From positions 1-44,893 of the forward strand of contig JABDBX010000009.1 in NCBI GenBank assembly GCA_013288445.1: a DNA stretch of 44,893 nucleotides, in the 5' to 3' direction. A program made the translations under genes and the position numbers. The notes beneath the pieces were generated by a model, which saw only the letters and a program-made list of their open reading frames with translations, did no database searches and was not told the origin of the DNA. This document shows, one piece after another, positions 8,693 through 18,210 of the stretch (positions are counted from its first letter, which is position 1; every line of letters starts with the position of its first letter). The stretch is from Bacteroidota bacterium. GTDB lineage: Bacteria > Bacteroidota > Bacteroidia > Chitinophagales > Chitinophagaceae.

Positions 8693-9490
8693 ATGGCGCT
8701 CAACTTACCTACATTTTATAAACGCTTAGGCAGCTCAATAGTTTTTGCCGCAGTGATGCTCACCGGCCTGTTGTGGAACGAATGGGCGTTCCTCGCATTG
8801 GTTTGCCTTATAAATGTGTTGTGCCTTCGGGATTACTTCCGCTTGCTGCAAAAAATAGATAAGGGGGCCTACTGGCCCAAATGGTTACCAATAGTGGTGC
8901 AGTTGATCGGTCTGCTTTTTATAGCCATTGATATTTATCCCGGTCTCATTTTTCTGTTCCTGGCACCTGCCTGCTTACTGCTTGCTGGTGTACTGTCTAA
9001 GAAAAACTCCCTGCTGGCCGTATTGCAGTCCATCGGCGGGCTGTGCTACATAACCTTGCCTATGTTCCTGCTGTATAGCCTGCGTATGCATAATTTCATC
9101 CTGCCCCTGGCGCTTATTTTGATGATCTGGTGCAACGATACTATGGCGTACCTCGTGGGTTCATTTATAGGCAAAACACCATTCTCTCCCATCTCCCCAA
9201 AGAAAACATGGGAGGGCACCATTGGCGGGGCTTTACTTACCATTATTGGCGCTGCACTGGTAGGGCATTATTCGGGCACCTACCGTCTTGTTGACTGGAT
9301 GATGCTGGCGCTTTGCGCCACCGTAGCAGGCACCCTCGGCGACCTGCTGGAATCGAAGCTAAAACGCATAGCCGATGTAAAAGATTCCGGCACGCTCATG
9401 CCCGGCCATGGCGGCGCCCTGGATCGTTTCGACTCCCTGCTTATCGCGGCACCCTTCGCCTTTGTTTATGTTATTTATTTTATGAGGTAG
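8693..9490 (+). CDS. cdsA: Phosphatidate cytidylyltransferase
   Basis: A 265-aa integral membrane enzyme that makes CDP-diacylglycerol from phosphatidate and CTP, the branch point for phospholipid headgroups. The C-terminal family signature is complete: 'SKLKRIADVKDSGTLMPGHGGALDRFDSL' fits S-x-L-K-R-x4-K-D-x-G-x2-[LIFM]-P-G-H-G-G-x-x-D-R in order. Also seen are 'CNDTMAYLVGSFIGKTPFSPISPKKTWEG', a second conserved stretch, and about eight membrane segments. Length is normal. It follows the CPBP protease gene by 19 bases. Confidence 0.95.
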   Translation: MALNLPTFYKRLGSSIVFAAVMLTGLLWNEWAFLALVCLINVLCLRDYFRLLQKIDKGAYWPKWLPIVVQLIGLLFIAIDIYPGLIFLFLAPACLLLAGVLSKKNSLLAVLQSIGGLCYITLPMFLLYSLRMHNFILPLALILMIWCNDTMAYLVGSFIGKTPFSPISPKKTWEGTIGGALLTIIGAALVGHYSGTYRLVDWMMLALCATVAGTLGDLLESKLKRIADVKDSGTLMPGHGGALDRFDSLLIAAPFAFVYVIYFMR

Positions 9491-9583
9491 GGCCGATTAA
9501 TCCGTAGTTGGGGGACCTGAGTATTTCACCAAGGAACCATAAAAAATCAGTCTAAAATTCAAACAAATTTCGTAACTTTAAGT

Positions 9584-10107
9584 GTGAAAAAAAGGCGGCA
9601 TATACATCTTGATTTCATCATTGATAAGCTTACCAATTCTATTGAAATGTCCTCACCGGGGATAGTTTTAATACGGAAGTTTCACTATTGGTCAAGCCTG
9701 AACTAAAGTTGCTTAAGAAGAAGGATTGGCTGTTCGACTGGCCGCACGAAACCATTGATCCAACTAAAACAGTATATAAGCTAACGATTGTAGAAAATCC
9801 TAAAATAATACAAGGAATTATCAGCATTGAGGACAGAGGTGATCATCTTTTTATGCATCTGATTGAAAGTGCAAAATTCAATAAGGGAAAACAAAAAGTT
9901 TATCTCGGTGTGCCAGGAAACTTAGTTGCATTTGCCTGCAAATTATCAACGGACAAAGGATACAATGGCGTAGTTTCATTCTTTGCTAAAACAAAATTAG
10001 TTGACCATTATAAAGAATCATTAGGTGCAAAAGTGCTTTTTGGAAGTCAAATGGTTATTGATGAACTGAACGCGCGTAAATTAATTCTTAAATATTTTAA
10101 AACATAA
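9584..10107 (+). pseudogene. GNAT-like acetyltransferase gene, frameshifted
   Basis: The ORF track starts this protein at a TTG at 9688, but a continuous N-terminus is encoded one frame away: a GTG at 9584 gives 'MKKRRHIHLDFIIDKLTNS', running to a GGGG run at 9658-9661, after which the other frame continues 'DSFNTEVSLLVKPELKLLKK'. Adding one G there would join the two parts into a protein of about 174 residues. The C-terminal part ('YKLTIVENPKIIQGIISIE', 'VYLGVPGNLVAFACKLSTDKGY') looks like a GNAT acyl-CoA site region, though a clear R/QxxGxG/A loop is missing. It is either a real inactivating shift, a sequencing error in a short homopolymer, or a -1 shift in translation. A 58-aa gene follows four bases later. 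Confidence 0.65.
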
Positions 10108-10111
10108 AATT

Positions 10112-10288
10112 ATGGGACTAATCAAAGAACCTTTAAACGTTGACTTTTATTTTGACGATAGGCAAATGACAGAGGAAGATCAAAAAAGGGTAAGTATGTT
10201 TATTGCCAAGCAAAAAGGTATAAAACAAAGACGTTCACGCATCACACTTTCAAGCAAAAACAAACGCCAGCTTGACCAGGCAACATAA
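10112..10288 (+). CDS. Small 'IKEP..VDF' protein, copy 1
   Basis: A 58-aa gene missed by the ORF track because of its length. It starts 'MGLIKEPLNVDFYFDDRQMT' and continues with a charged helix 'EEDQKRVSMFIAKQKGIKQRR' and a basic tail. It begins four bases after the GNAT-like gene stop. A homologue occurs at 21989-22105 (38 aa, 'MAHIKEPAGVDFIIISEPLT'): both have xxIKEPxxVDF, then [LM]T, then an E-rich helix ending in K, which is strong evidence that this is a real protein family. Function unknown; it could be a small partner, antitoxin or regulator of the gene before it. Confidence 0.7.
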   Translation: MGLIKEPLNVDFYFDDRQMTEEDQKRVSMFIAKQKGIKQRRSRITLSSKNKRQLDQAT

Positions 10289-10327
10289 CCCGAAAATTGC
10301 AACCCGGTGCTATTCTGAAACATATCG

Positions 10328-12355
10328 TTAATGCTTCAAGCCCTGGTAGTAATTATTGTCAACCTGGTTGTACCCCAAGGAAATTGCTTTTTCCACGTCT
10401 TTTAATGCGAGGGGTTTATTTCCGTTCTCCGCATAGCAAAACGAACGTGCATAGTACAATTGCCCGTTCCCGGAATTGATCTGCACAGCTTTTTCAAAAT
10501 CCTTCATGGCTTCCCCGCAGCGGTGCAAATGTTGCAGTTCTATGCCCCGGTTCACGTAGGGCTCAAACATAGCTGGCGCCTGGGCAATGGCAATGCCGTA
10601 TTGGGTGAGAGACGAGTCGTGCTTGCCCGTAATATCGTAGTAGAAACCAAGGTGGCTATGCGCCATAGCGAACTCTGGCCTTAAACGTATCGCCGACCTG
10701 AGGCAATAACCCGCCGAATCCATATCGTGGCCAAGATACATGATACCGAGCGCCAGGTATGCACCTGCGAGGTCGGCATCCGATTTTTTATAGGACATGC
10801 CTTTATAAAAAGACCTCTTTGCATTGTCAATATCTCCCTTTGTACGATACAGTTCCCCCAGAATAAAATATGGAGTAGCATAGCTTACCTGGTAGTAGGT
10901 AGCTTTATTCAGTAAGCTGAATGCAGTGTCGTAATATGCCTTCCTTTCGTTTGGGTTGGTGGTACCAATGTATTTATTATAGCAGTCGGCGCCGAGGTGC
11001 ATGTAGCCTACTGGTATATCCGGCTGCTTTTGTACTTCGTCCGTCCAAAGGCTGGTGGTGTCTTGCCATACCTGGCACCGCTCGTAAGATAGAAAACCAA
11101 GAACGAGCGCATAGGCAAGGCTGGCGCCAAGCGCGAGGTAGCCCGTATTCGCGTTCCTGCCTGGCTGGAAACAACCGGATACAAGCCAACCTGCTATAAG
11201 AAATAAGCCTAAGTAGGGAATGTAACTATACCGCTCTGCCACAACCGCGATGCCCACGGGGATAAACTGTAGCAGTAACGCAATATTGGCCAGGAAGAAC
11301 AGCGAACCGAAAACAACCGTTTTGTTTCGCCGGCCGAACCTCCATACCAGGAAAACAAGAGATGCTACTATAACCGGGTAGATAAAATCGGCGGCCGGTA
11401 ATGAGCCACCCGCCTTTTCGGGGTACGGATAAAAACAACAAAGATCTGCCGGAATGATCGCCTTCCATAAGTAAGTGACCAGGGCATAACTGCCGAACAC
11501 GATCCGTTCCAGGAAGTTGTAAGTAACGCCCTGTGTATCCATGGCGCCATAAGCATGTTGGTCGGAAACAGAGCGGATACCAAAACAGATAGCAATAGCG
11601 AAATGAGGTATCTTTTCTGCCAGTAGCGCAAAGGTCCATTTCCTTCCCTCAAAATAGTCTATCAGCAACAGTGTCACGGGCAAAACAACCGCTACCGGCT
11701 TGGCTAATAAAGAACAAACAAAGAGTGCGATAACGAGCCCATACCACCTCCATTTCCCTGCTCCCGCTGTTCTCACATAATACAGGTAGGTGATACATGC
11801 TGCCAGGTAAAACAATGCATACACCACATCTTTACGCCCCGAGGCCCAGGCAACAGACTCCATGTGCATGGGGTGCAACCCAAACAACAGGGCTGTTACC
11901 GCAGCAGCCACGCGCCTACTTGTGAGTAGCAGAATAAACCAATAGGCGAGCGTGGTGACTGCGATATGAAGCAAAAGACTATCTAAGTGGTACAACCAGG
12001 GCTGTAGCTGCACATAGCTATACTCCATAGCATAGCTAAGAATGGTGAGCGGGTGGTAGTTGCCCTGCACCGAGGTGGAAAAGATGTGTTTTAATCCTTC
12101 GGGTGACAGGTCACGTATCAGCAGGTTGTCTTTTATATAGGCGGTATCATCCCAATCCGTAAACTCATTGTTGAGGCATACTTTAAGAAACAGCCAGGTT
12201 ACCAGGGCAATTACCGCAGGTATCAATACATTGCTATACTTACCTGAAAACACACCACTTGCCGATTTTGGGATGCTATGCTGTTCAGTGGCATGTGGCT
12301 TCACTGGAAGCGTAGTTTTACCCGCTTCTGTATTCCTGGTCTTTTTATTGGCCAT
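10328..12355 (-). CDS. Membrane glycosyltransferase-like protein with C-terminal TPRs
   Basis: I choose the Met at 12355 (MANKKTRNTEAG), giving 675 aa; the longer ORF to 12505 adds an unconvincing Arg/Tyr-rich leader. After a basic cytoplasmic N-terminus there are about ten membrane segments with a 'FTDWDDTAYIKDN' loop after the first, a match to the acidic first loop of GT-C enzymes of the PMT/TMTC kind, and 'GLHPMHMESVAWASGRKD'. The last third is soluble with TPR repeats ('AYLALGIMYLGHDMD', 'AMAHSHLGFYYDITGKHDSSL', 'QLYYARSFCYAENGNKPLAL'). The protein probably transfers a lipid-linked sugar to a protein or glycan at the membrane. The substrate is unknown. Confidence 0.75.
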   Translation of the reverse strand: MANKKTRNTEAGKTTLPVKPHATEQHSIPKSASGVFSGKYSNVLIPAVIALVTWLFLKVCLNNEFTDWDDTAYIKDNLLIRDLSPEGLKHIFSTSVQGNYHPLTILSYAMEYSYVQLQPWLYHLDSLLLHIAVTTLAYWFILLLTSRRVAAAVTALLFGLHPMHMESVAWASGRKDVVYALFYLAACITYLYYVRTAGAGKWRWYGLVIALFVCSLLAKPVAVVLPVTLLLIDYFEGRKWTFALLAEKIPHFAIAICFGIRSVSDQHAYGAMDTQGVTYNFLERIVFGSYALVTYLWKAIIPADLCCFYPYPEKAGGSLPAADFIYPVIVASLVFLVWRFGRRNKTVVFGSLFFLANIALLLQFIPVGIAVVAERYSYIPYLGLFLIAGWLVSGCFQPGRNANTGYLALGASLAYALVLGFLSYERCQVWQDTTSLWTDEVQKQPDIPVGYMHLGADCYNKYIGTTNPNERKAYYDTAFSLLNKATYYQVSYATPYFILGELYRTKGDIDNAKRSFYKGMSYKKSDADLAGAYLALGIMYLGHDMDSAGYCLRSAIRLRPEFAMAHSHLGFYYDITGKHDSSLTQYGIAIAQAPAMFEPYVNRGIELQHLHRCGEAMKDFEKAVQINSGNGQLYYARSFCYAENGNKPLALKDVEKAISLGYNQVDNNYYQGLKH

Positions 12356-12524
12356 ATAATAATTTGTGCTGTGCCTTAAAGGTAAGCGATGCCGGCAAAA
12401 TAAATACCTACGGGAATATGGTGGAAAATGAGGTTGGAACAGAAAAATTGCGTTTTGTGCAGTATCATAGGCCATAATTGCCAATACACCGAACGCAGTT
12501 GGCACATATTGCAGTTCTTTTCGT

Positions 12525-12532
12525 TAGTTTTG
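12525..12532 (+). promoter_or_regulatory. -7 box TAGTTTTG upstream of the MCE gene
   Basis: TAGTTTTG matches TAnnTTTG and lies 21 bases before the ATG at 12554. A GTTG at 12498-12501 could serve as a loose -33 element, with a spacing slightly longer than usual. Confidence 0.4.
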
Positions 12533-12553
12533 CAAACATTTTGAACGAAACTT

Positions 12554-13498
12554 ATGAGTTTATCAAAAGAAGCAAGGATCGGGTTGTTAGTTACAATATC
12601 CCTCGTGATCTTCTTCGTTGGTTTTTATTTTTTAAAAGGCGCCAATATATTTTCCAATGACCGGGAATACCATTGCTATTATTTGAATGTAGATGGCCTT
12701 CTGCCTTCCGCTAATGTGCAGATAAAGGGGCTGAATGTGGGGCATGTATCAGGTATGCACTTAGCCGGCGACAAAGGAGTAAGGGTAACCATTTCGCTGA
12801 GCAAAAATGTGGACCTGCCGCAGGGTACTGTTGCCAGCCTGGCGTCATTTGACCTGTTGGGCACGAAAATAATAAAATTAGATATCGGACCCGGGCCTGG
12901 CGTATTGACGCCGGGTAGCGACCTGGCATCAAACAGCGAAGGTGGGGTAGTGGACAATATATCGGCAGAGCTTACACCAAGGCTTAAAGAAATGAAGGCG
13001 ACGATTGTGGTGCTGGATTCGGCACTGGCAGGAGTGAGTATGCTGGTAAGCGCCCAGAACCAGAAAGCGCTGACGGAAGCCATAGAAAGTATTAAGGTCA
13101 CAGCCAACAACCTTGCCTCGCTTACAGGCACTTTAAAAGATGAGGGAGGTGAAATTACCGGCATATTGCACAATGCCAATAGCATAACTACCAATCTGGC
13201 CAAGGACAATGATACTATTAACCACATTCTTACCAATGTGAACAACCTGTCGCGGCAACTTGCCAATGCTCCTATTCAAAAATCTGTGAACGACCTGCAA
13301 AAAACAATTGCCGAGTTTCATGGGATAGCCGAGAAGATAAACAGCAGTGAAGGCTCATTGGGTATGCTCGTGAACAACAAAGACCTGTATAATAATCTCA
13401 ACGGCTCCCTTCGGTCGCTCAATAGCCTGATGGCTGATATTCAATCGCACCCCACCCGTTATATAAACGTGACCATCTTTGGCAAGAAGAAAAATTAA
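12554..13498 (+). CDS. MCE/MlaD-family lipid-transport protein
   Basis: A 314-aa protein with one N-terminal membrane anchor ('IGLLVTISLVIFFVGFYFLKG') followed by a single MCE domain ('YYLNVDGLLPSANVQIKGLNVGHVSGMHL', 'VTISLSKNVDLPQGTVASLASFDLLGTKIIKLDIG'). The remainder is a long helical stretch like the tube-forming tails of MCE proteins. In other bacteria such proteins form hexameric rings that ferry phospholipids between inner and outer membranes. An ABC ATPase and permease (mlaFE type) normally lie nearby but are not in this window. It is followed by an OstA/LptA-like gene, so both probably serve envelope lipid traffic. Confidence 0.88.
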   Translation: MSLSKEARIGLLVTISLVIFFVGFYFLKGANIFSNDREYHCYYLNVDGLLPSANVQIKGLNVGHVSGMHLAGDKGVRVTISLSKNVDLPQGTVASLASFDLLGTKIIKLDIGPGPGVLTPGSDLASNSEGGVVDNISAELTPRLKEMKATIVVLDSALAGVSMLVSAQNQKALTEAIESIKVTANNLASLTGTLKDEGGEITGILHNANSITTNLAKDNDTINHILTNVNNLSRQLANAPIQKSVNDLQKTIAEFHGIAEKINSSEGSLGMLVNNKDLYNNLNGSLRSLNSLMADIQSHPTRYINVTIFGKKKN

Positions 13499-13532
13499 TA
13501 GTTGGATACTCCCAAAACAACGCAATATAGCG

Positions 13533-15401
13533 ATGCTAAAAGCGTGCTTGCTTTGTTTGTGCCTGGGTTTCTTATGTGTACCAACCAATGTGAGCGGACA
13601 AGCGACCGATACCTCTGACAAAATAAGGATAAGCATAGACAATGCAGAAAGCATCACATTTTTCACTACCGACACAGGCACATTCCACCGGTTTGCAGGG
13701 CATGTGATCCTTCGGCAGGGCACCGATACATTGTATTGCGATAGCGCATTCCAGAACAATACCACCAAGAATTTTGAAGCGTTCGGTGATGTGAAAATAG
13801 CCCAGCAGGGAGGCACACATGGCACCAGCAATTACCTGAAATACACCTCGAACAAAAAGCTGGCTTTCATGCGCGGCGATGTGACCCTTACCGATGGCAA
13901 GAATAACCTGAAATGCGAAGAACTAACCTACGACCTGGGTACAAAAACAGGCGTGTATGACAAAGGAGGCACTCTGCATAACGACAGCACTACGGTGACC
14001 AGCAATAGTGGCGTATATAATGTACACGACAAGAACGCAAGGTTCAAGGGCCATGTGGTGATCCTTGACCCCCAATACAATATTAAGTCGGAAGACCTGG
14101 TATATAATACGGAATCGAAGCTGACTGAATTTTATGCCAAGTCAACGGTGACGAGGGACAGCGGAAGGGGCATCCTGCAAACGTCCAGCGGCACCTATGA
14201 TGGGCTGAAGGGAATAGCGCATTTCATAGGCCACTCCTCCATCTGGAACAATGAACAATATATAGAGGCGGATACACTTAACTACAACAGAACAACCGGC
14301 TATGGCCTGGCGAATGGAAACGTGATCTCCATAGATACGTTGCACCATTCTACCATGTATTGCGGCCATGCCGAGTATTTTCAGAAACAACGCAAACTGT
14401 GGGCCACCATAAAGCCGGTGCTGGTGCAGGTGAACGGTAAGGATACCCTGTACATACGTGCAGATACTTTTTATTCGGCGCCTATGGTTAAAGGGAAAAA
14501 AGATAGCACCATTCCTCATCCCTCTGCAACCGGAGCAGCACCGGCCGATACGTTAAGTGACGCCTCCCATCTGCCGGTAACAAAAGCGGATAGTATGCTT
14601 GCCCGGAAAAACAAACTAACACGGGATAGCATAAAATACCATGAGGAAGATGTGAAGGACAACCTGGTAAAACCGGTTTCGCACTCTGCCTTCCATGTTC
14701 CCTCAAAAAACGAAGGACAGCAACATGCCTCAAAGAAAACGACTTCGGCAAAAAAAGGTAAAGGAAAGAAAAGTGTTGCAGCCCAGGAAAACACTATAGT
14801 AACGGATACGACAGAGGCCGATACTACCGCCCCGCTGTATTTTATAGGCTACCACCATGTGCTTATCTTTTCCGACTCATTGCAGGGCAAATGCGACAGT
14901 GTATGCTATACCCGCTCCGACTCGCTGATACGGATGATGTACAACCCCATAGTATGGTCGCACAAAAGCCAGGTAACCGGCGACACTATTTTATTGCAAT
15001 TGGACAGCAGCCAGCTCAGGCGAATGTATGTGCCGAACAATGCGATCATTATCTCCCAATCAGGCCCCGTGATGGCGCATATGTATGACCAGGTGCAAGG
15101 GAAAACACTTACCGCTTACTTCAACAACAATACCATAACCCGGATGGTTGTTTTCCCGAATGCACAATGCATTTATTATTCAAAGGATGAAAAAGGCGCT
15201 TATATAGGCGCTGACGAGGCTACCAGTACGCGGATGCGTATTTTCTTCGATGACCAGAAAATAAAGAACATAAAATTCGAGCAGGATCCGCACCAGACCA
15301 TGACCCCAATGGAACAGGCGGACATACCCAACCTGAAACTAAGTAAATTCAAATGGCTGATAGAGCAGCGGCCAAAGACAAAGGAGGAGCTGTTTAAGTA
15401 G
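13533..15401 (+). CDS. OstA/LptA-like periplasmic protein
   Basis: I choose the ATG at 13533 (MLKACLLCLCLGFLCVPTNVSGQA), which gives a clean signal peptide; the track start at 13479 would overlap the MCE gene by 20 bases and put 18 charged residues before it. The mature protein, about 600 aa, contains repeated beta-strands with the LptA/OstA pattern 'VILRQGTDTLYCDSAFQNN', 'NYLKYTSNKKLAFMRGDVTLTDGKNNLKCEELTYDLGTK', a beta-jellyroll that carries LPS in LptA. A Ser/Lys/Thr-rich linker (about 320-440) separates it from a second strand-rich part. It probably binds LPS or another lipid in the periplasm. It is much longer than enterobacterial LptA, as is usual in Bacteroidota. Confidence 0.82.
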   Translation: MLKACLLCLCLGFLCVPTNVSGQATDTSDKIRISIDNAESITFFTTDTGTFHRFAGHVILRQGTDTLYCDSAFQNNTTKNFEAFGDVKIAQQGGTHGTSNYLKYTSNKKLAFMRGDVTLTDGKNNLKCEELTYDLGTKTGVYDKGGTLHNDSTTVTSNSGVYNVHDKNARFKGHVVILDPQYNIKSEDLVYNTESKLTEFYAKSTVTRDSGRGILQTSSGTYDGLKGIAHFIGHSSIWNNEQYIEADTLNYNRTTGYGLANGNVISIDTLHHSTMYCGHAEYFQKQRKLWATIKPVLVQVNGKDTLYIRADTFYSAPMVKGKKDSTIPHPSATGAAPADTLSDASHLPVTKADSMLARKNKLTRDSIKYHEEDVKDNLVKPVSHSAFHVPSKNEGQQHASKKTTSAKKGKGKKSVAAQENTIVTDTTEADTTAPLYFIGYHHVLIFSDSLQGKCDSVCYTRSDSLIRMMYNPIVWSHKSQVTGDTILLQLDSSQLRRMYVPNNAIIISQSGPVMAHMYDQVQGKTLTAYFNNNTITRMVVFPNAQCIYYSKDEKGAYIGADEATSTRMRIFFDDQKIKNIKFEQDPHQTMTPMEQADIPNLKLSKFKWLIEQRPKTKEELFK

Positions 15402-15413
15402 CCATCTTCTGGA

Positions 15414-17207
15414 TTATGCCATTGCCTTTCTCATAGCGGGCTCCTTGCGCTCGCCTATCTGCTGGCGCCACATGGCATAGTATAATCCTTTTTCTCCCAC
15501 CAGGGTCTCATGGTTGCCGGTTTCCACAACATTCCCTTTTTCCAGCACATAGATGCGGTCGGCGTGCATGATGGTGGAAAGGCGGTGTGCGATCATAATG
15601 GTGATGTGCTGCCGCTGTGCCGTAATACCGCGTATGGTCTGTGATATTTCTTCTTCGGTAAGCGAATCGAGCGCTGACGTAGCTTCATCAAATACCATCA
15701 GGCGTGGCTGGCGCAATAGTGCGCGTGCTATAGATATACGCTGGCGCTCGCCGCCGGATAGTTTCAGGCCACCCTCTCCTATGACAGTGTCCAGGCCCTT
15801 TTCGGCACGGGAGAGCAGGTTTTGACAAGATGCCTTTTGCAGCACAGCATTTATATCCTGTTCGGTAGCCGAAGGGTTTACGAACAACAGATTTTCTTTT
15901 ATGGTGCCCGAAAATAACTGTGGGTCCTGTGTTACCAGGCCCATCTGGTGGCGTAGTTCTTCATAGTCAATATTGGCTTCCTCGTGGCCGTTGTAGTAAA
16001 TGTGGCCTTTATTAGGATGGTATAGCCCCACCAGCAATTTCACCAGCGTGGTCTTGCCGCTACCCGATGGGCCTACAAATGCTATCGTTTCACCCAGCTT
16101 CACATCGAACGAGATATTATCGAGTGCAGGGCGGTTTGAGCTGTTGTGCTTAAAGGTGACACTGTTGAACCGAACTGTTTCAATCCCATTTATCGCTTCG
16201 GGCGCTTCCGGGGTAAACTCTACCGGTTTCTTAAAAAGCTCCTGCATATTGTTCAGGCTGGCTTCTGCTTCACGGTAAGAAAGGATAACATTGCCTATTT
16301 CCTGCATAGGGGCAAGAATAAAGAAGGAGAAGAAGGTGAGCGTCAGGTACTGCCCGGCGGTGATGGTGCCCTTGAACACAAAAAACAAAAGGCACATCAC
16401 TATCACCTGCTGCAGGAAGTTTACAAAAGTGCCTTGTATGAACGATATGGTGCGTATGCTGCGTACTTTCTTCAACTCCAGCTTCAATATCTTTATGGTA
16501 GTTGCATTGAGCCTGCGAATCTCCTGGTGGGTAAGGCCAAGGCTTTTTACTAATTCTATGTTACGTAGCGATTCGGTGGTAGAACCCGCAAGTGCATTGG
16601 TTTCGCGGACGATATTTTTCTGAACAGTTTTTATTTTTTTACTCAATGCACTGGTGAGCAATCCCAGTATCACAGCGCCACCTAAATACACCAATGGCAA
16701 ATATGGATTGAGGCGAACTGTGAAAATTATTACGAATACAATGCCAACTATGGTTGGTAGCAGCACATTGAAAAAAGACATGATAAACTTCTCGCAATCG
16801 GCACGTACCTTTTGCAGCACGGAGAGGGTTTGGCCGCTACTCTGGTCTTCAAAATCCTGGTAAGGCAGGCGCAGCGCATGGCGCAGGCCATCTGTGTATA
16901 ATTGCGCCCCGTATTTTTGTATCACCACATTCACCACATAATCCTGGAAATTCTTTGCGATACGGGATACCATAGCAAAACCCATAATGGCGCCAATATA
17001 CACGAGTGCCTGTCTGAAATACCCGGAAAGGTCGCGGGGTACGAGGCCTGCTTTGTCGGCTGTATGGGGATGGTTAACGAAGAGGTCGAGTATCTTACCG
17101 GACACTATAGGGTTAAGCAGGGAAAAGCTTTGGTTGATGGCAGCAAGCACTATAGCCAGGAAGATCATCAGCTTGTAACGGCTGAGGTATTGCATTAATA
17201 GTTTCAT
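15414..17207 (-). CDS. ABC transporter, fused membrane and ATPase domains (MsbA-like)
   Basis: The start at 17207 (MKLLMQYLSRYKLMIF) fits the family better than the track start at 17246, giving 597 aa. Six membrane helices in the N-terminal half form an ABC type IV exporter domain. The ATPase domain is complete: Walker A 'GPSGSGKTT', Q-loop 'LVTQDPQLFSG', signature 'LSGGERQRISIARALL', Walker B 'LMVFDEATSALD', H-loop 'IMIAHRLSTI'. It works as a homodimer and probably flips a lipid or lipid-linked glycan. It follows the polysaccharide export permease on the same strand, but is not a Wzt-type subunit. Confidence 0.93.
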   Translation of the reverse strand: MKLLMQYLSRYKLMIFLAIVLAAINQSFSLLNPIVSGKILDLFVNHPHTADKAGLVPRDLSGYFRQALVYIGAIMGFAMVSRIAKNFQDYVVNVVIQKYGAQLYTDGLRHALRLPYQDFEDQSSGQTLSVLQKVRADCEKFIMSFFNVLLPTIVGIVFVIIFTVRLNPYLPLVYLGGAVILGLLTSALSKKIKTVQKNIVRETNALAGSTTESLRNIELVKSLGLTHQEIRRLNATTIKILKLELKKVRSIRTISFIQGTFVNFLQQVIVMCLLFFVFKGTITAGQYLTLTFFSFFILAPMQEIGNVILSYREAEASLNNMQELFKKPVEFTPEAPEAINGIETVRFNSVTFKHNSSNRPALDNISFDVKLGETIAFVGPSGSGKTTLVKLLVGLYHPNKGHIYYNGHEEANIDYEELRHQMGLVTQDPQLFSGTIKENLLFVNPSATEQDINAVLQKASCQNLLSRAEKGLDTVIGEGGLKLSGGERQRISIARALLRQPRLMVFDEATSALDSLTEEEISQTIRGITAQRQHITIMIAHRLSTIMHADRIYVLEKGNVVETGNHETLVGEKGLYYAMWRQQIGERKEPAMRKAMA

Positions 17208-17290
17208 AAGCTGCAAAGGTAAGATGTATGTACACTTAAAAAACAATAGGGATATTGGAAAAAATTATATCGTGGTATTTTTGCGCGACG

Positions 17291-18154
17291 TTACACGGTA
17301 TCTATAAATCCCCGCTCTACTTTGTTGAAGATAATAACGCCGGAGATCAATAGTACAGTTGTAAATGCAACACTGTACAGCAACCACTGCACATCGAATA
17401 TGCCGTTTCCGAAGAAGGCATATTTGAATGTTTCAAAAAGCGCCGTCAATGGGTTGAGCCAAAGCAATATGCGGTGATTGTGAACAGATGACAACGGGTA
17501 AATGACCGGGGTGGCATACATGAGCAGTTGCACGCCAAATGCAACGAGGAAGGCAAGGTCACGGTACTTGGTGGTGACGGAGGTAATGAACAGCCCGAAA
17601 CCGAGGCTAAGGGCGGCCATAACTGCAAGCAATACCGGGATAAGTAAGATGTAGATATTTGGCTGTATTGACTTTTTGACGAAAAGGTAATACAACCATA
17701 CTATCAGGAACAACCCAAACTGGATAAAGAACTTCATGAGGCCGGATACCACCTTAGACAATGGCAGTATTAACCGTGGAAAATAGACCTTGCCGAAGAT
17801 AGCTGCGTTCTCTGTGAAGGTTTTGGAAGTGACGTTCAGTGTCTCCGAAAAATAATTCCACATGGTGATGCTGCCGAGGTAGAACAATACTTGCGGAACA
17901 CCGTCTGTGCCTATCTTGGCAATATTCCCGAAAACAAAAACAAACATCAGCGTGGTGAGCATGGGTTGGATGACAAACCATAGAGGGCCGAGTATTGTTT
18001 GTTTATAAACAGTGATGATGTCTTTTTTTACAAACATCATTAAGAGGTCGCGGTAGCGCCAGAGTTCCCTGATGTTAACAGAGAGGTACCCGCGGCTTGC
18101 AGTAATGCTCACATCCCATTTGTCACCATCAAGATCAGTTATTTTACTGTCCAT
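17291..18154 (-). CDS. ABC-2 polysaccharide export permease (Wzm-like)
   Basis: A 287-aa membrane protein with six hydrophobic segments and the ABC-2 polyol/polysaccharide permease pattern: an N-terminal amphipathic 'LWRYRDLLMMFVKKDIITVYKQTILGPLWFVIQP', then 'GSITMWNYFSETLNVTSKTFTENAAIFGKVYFPRLILPLSKV' and 'ATPVIYPLSSV....LLWLNPLTALFETFKYAFFG'. Such permeases export O-antigen or capsule chains together with a Wzt ATPase. No Wzt gene is adjacent or in the window, which is unusual since the two are nearly always paired. A nest of repeats lies immediately upstream, so the partner may have been separated by rearrangement. Confidence 0.9.
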   Translation of the reverse strand: MDSKITDLDGDKWDVSITASRGYLSVNIRELWRYRDLLMMFVKKDIITVYKQTILGPLWFVIQPMLTTLMFVFVFGNIAKIGTDGVPQVLFYLGSITMWNYFSETLNVTSKTFTENAAIFGKVYFPRLILPLSKVVSGLMKFFIQFGLFLIVWLYYLFVKKSIQPNIYILLIPVLLAVMAALSLGFGLFITSVTTKYRDLAFLVAFGVQLLMYATPVIYPLSSVHNHRILLWLNPLTALFETFKYAFFGNGIFDVQWLLYSVAFTTVLLISGVIIFNKVERGFIDTV

Positions 18155-18210
18155 GTTTTTTCCTTCTGTTCGATGGGCGATGCCCGTCGCTGTTAGATTA
18201 CGTCCTTTCA

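Noticed and set aside
12356-12505. N-terminal 50-residue extension of the TPR glycosyltransferase-like protein
   Set aside because: The extension is rich in Arg, Tyr and His with no family match, while the Met at 12355 gives a normal basic start.
12679-13266. Long antisense ORF (195 aa) over the MCE gene
   Set aside because: It is a shadow of the well-supported MCE frame, with no family features or ribosome site.
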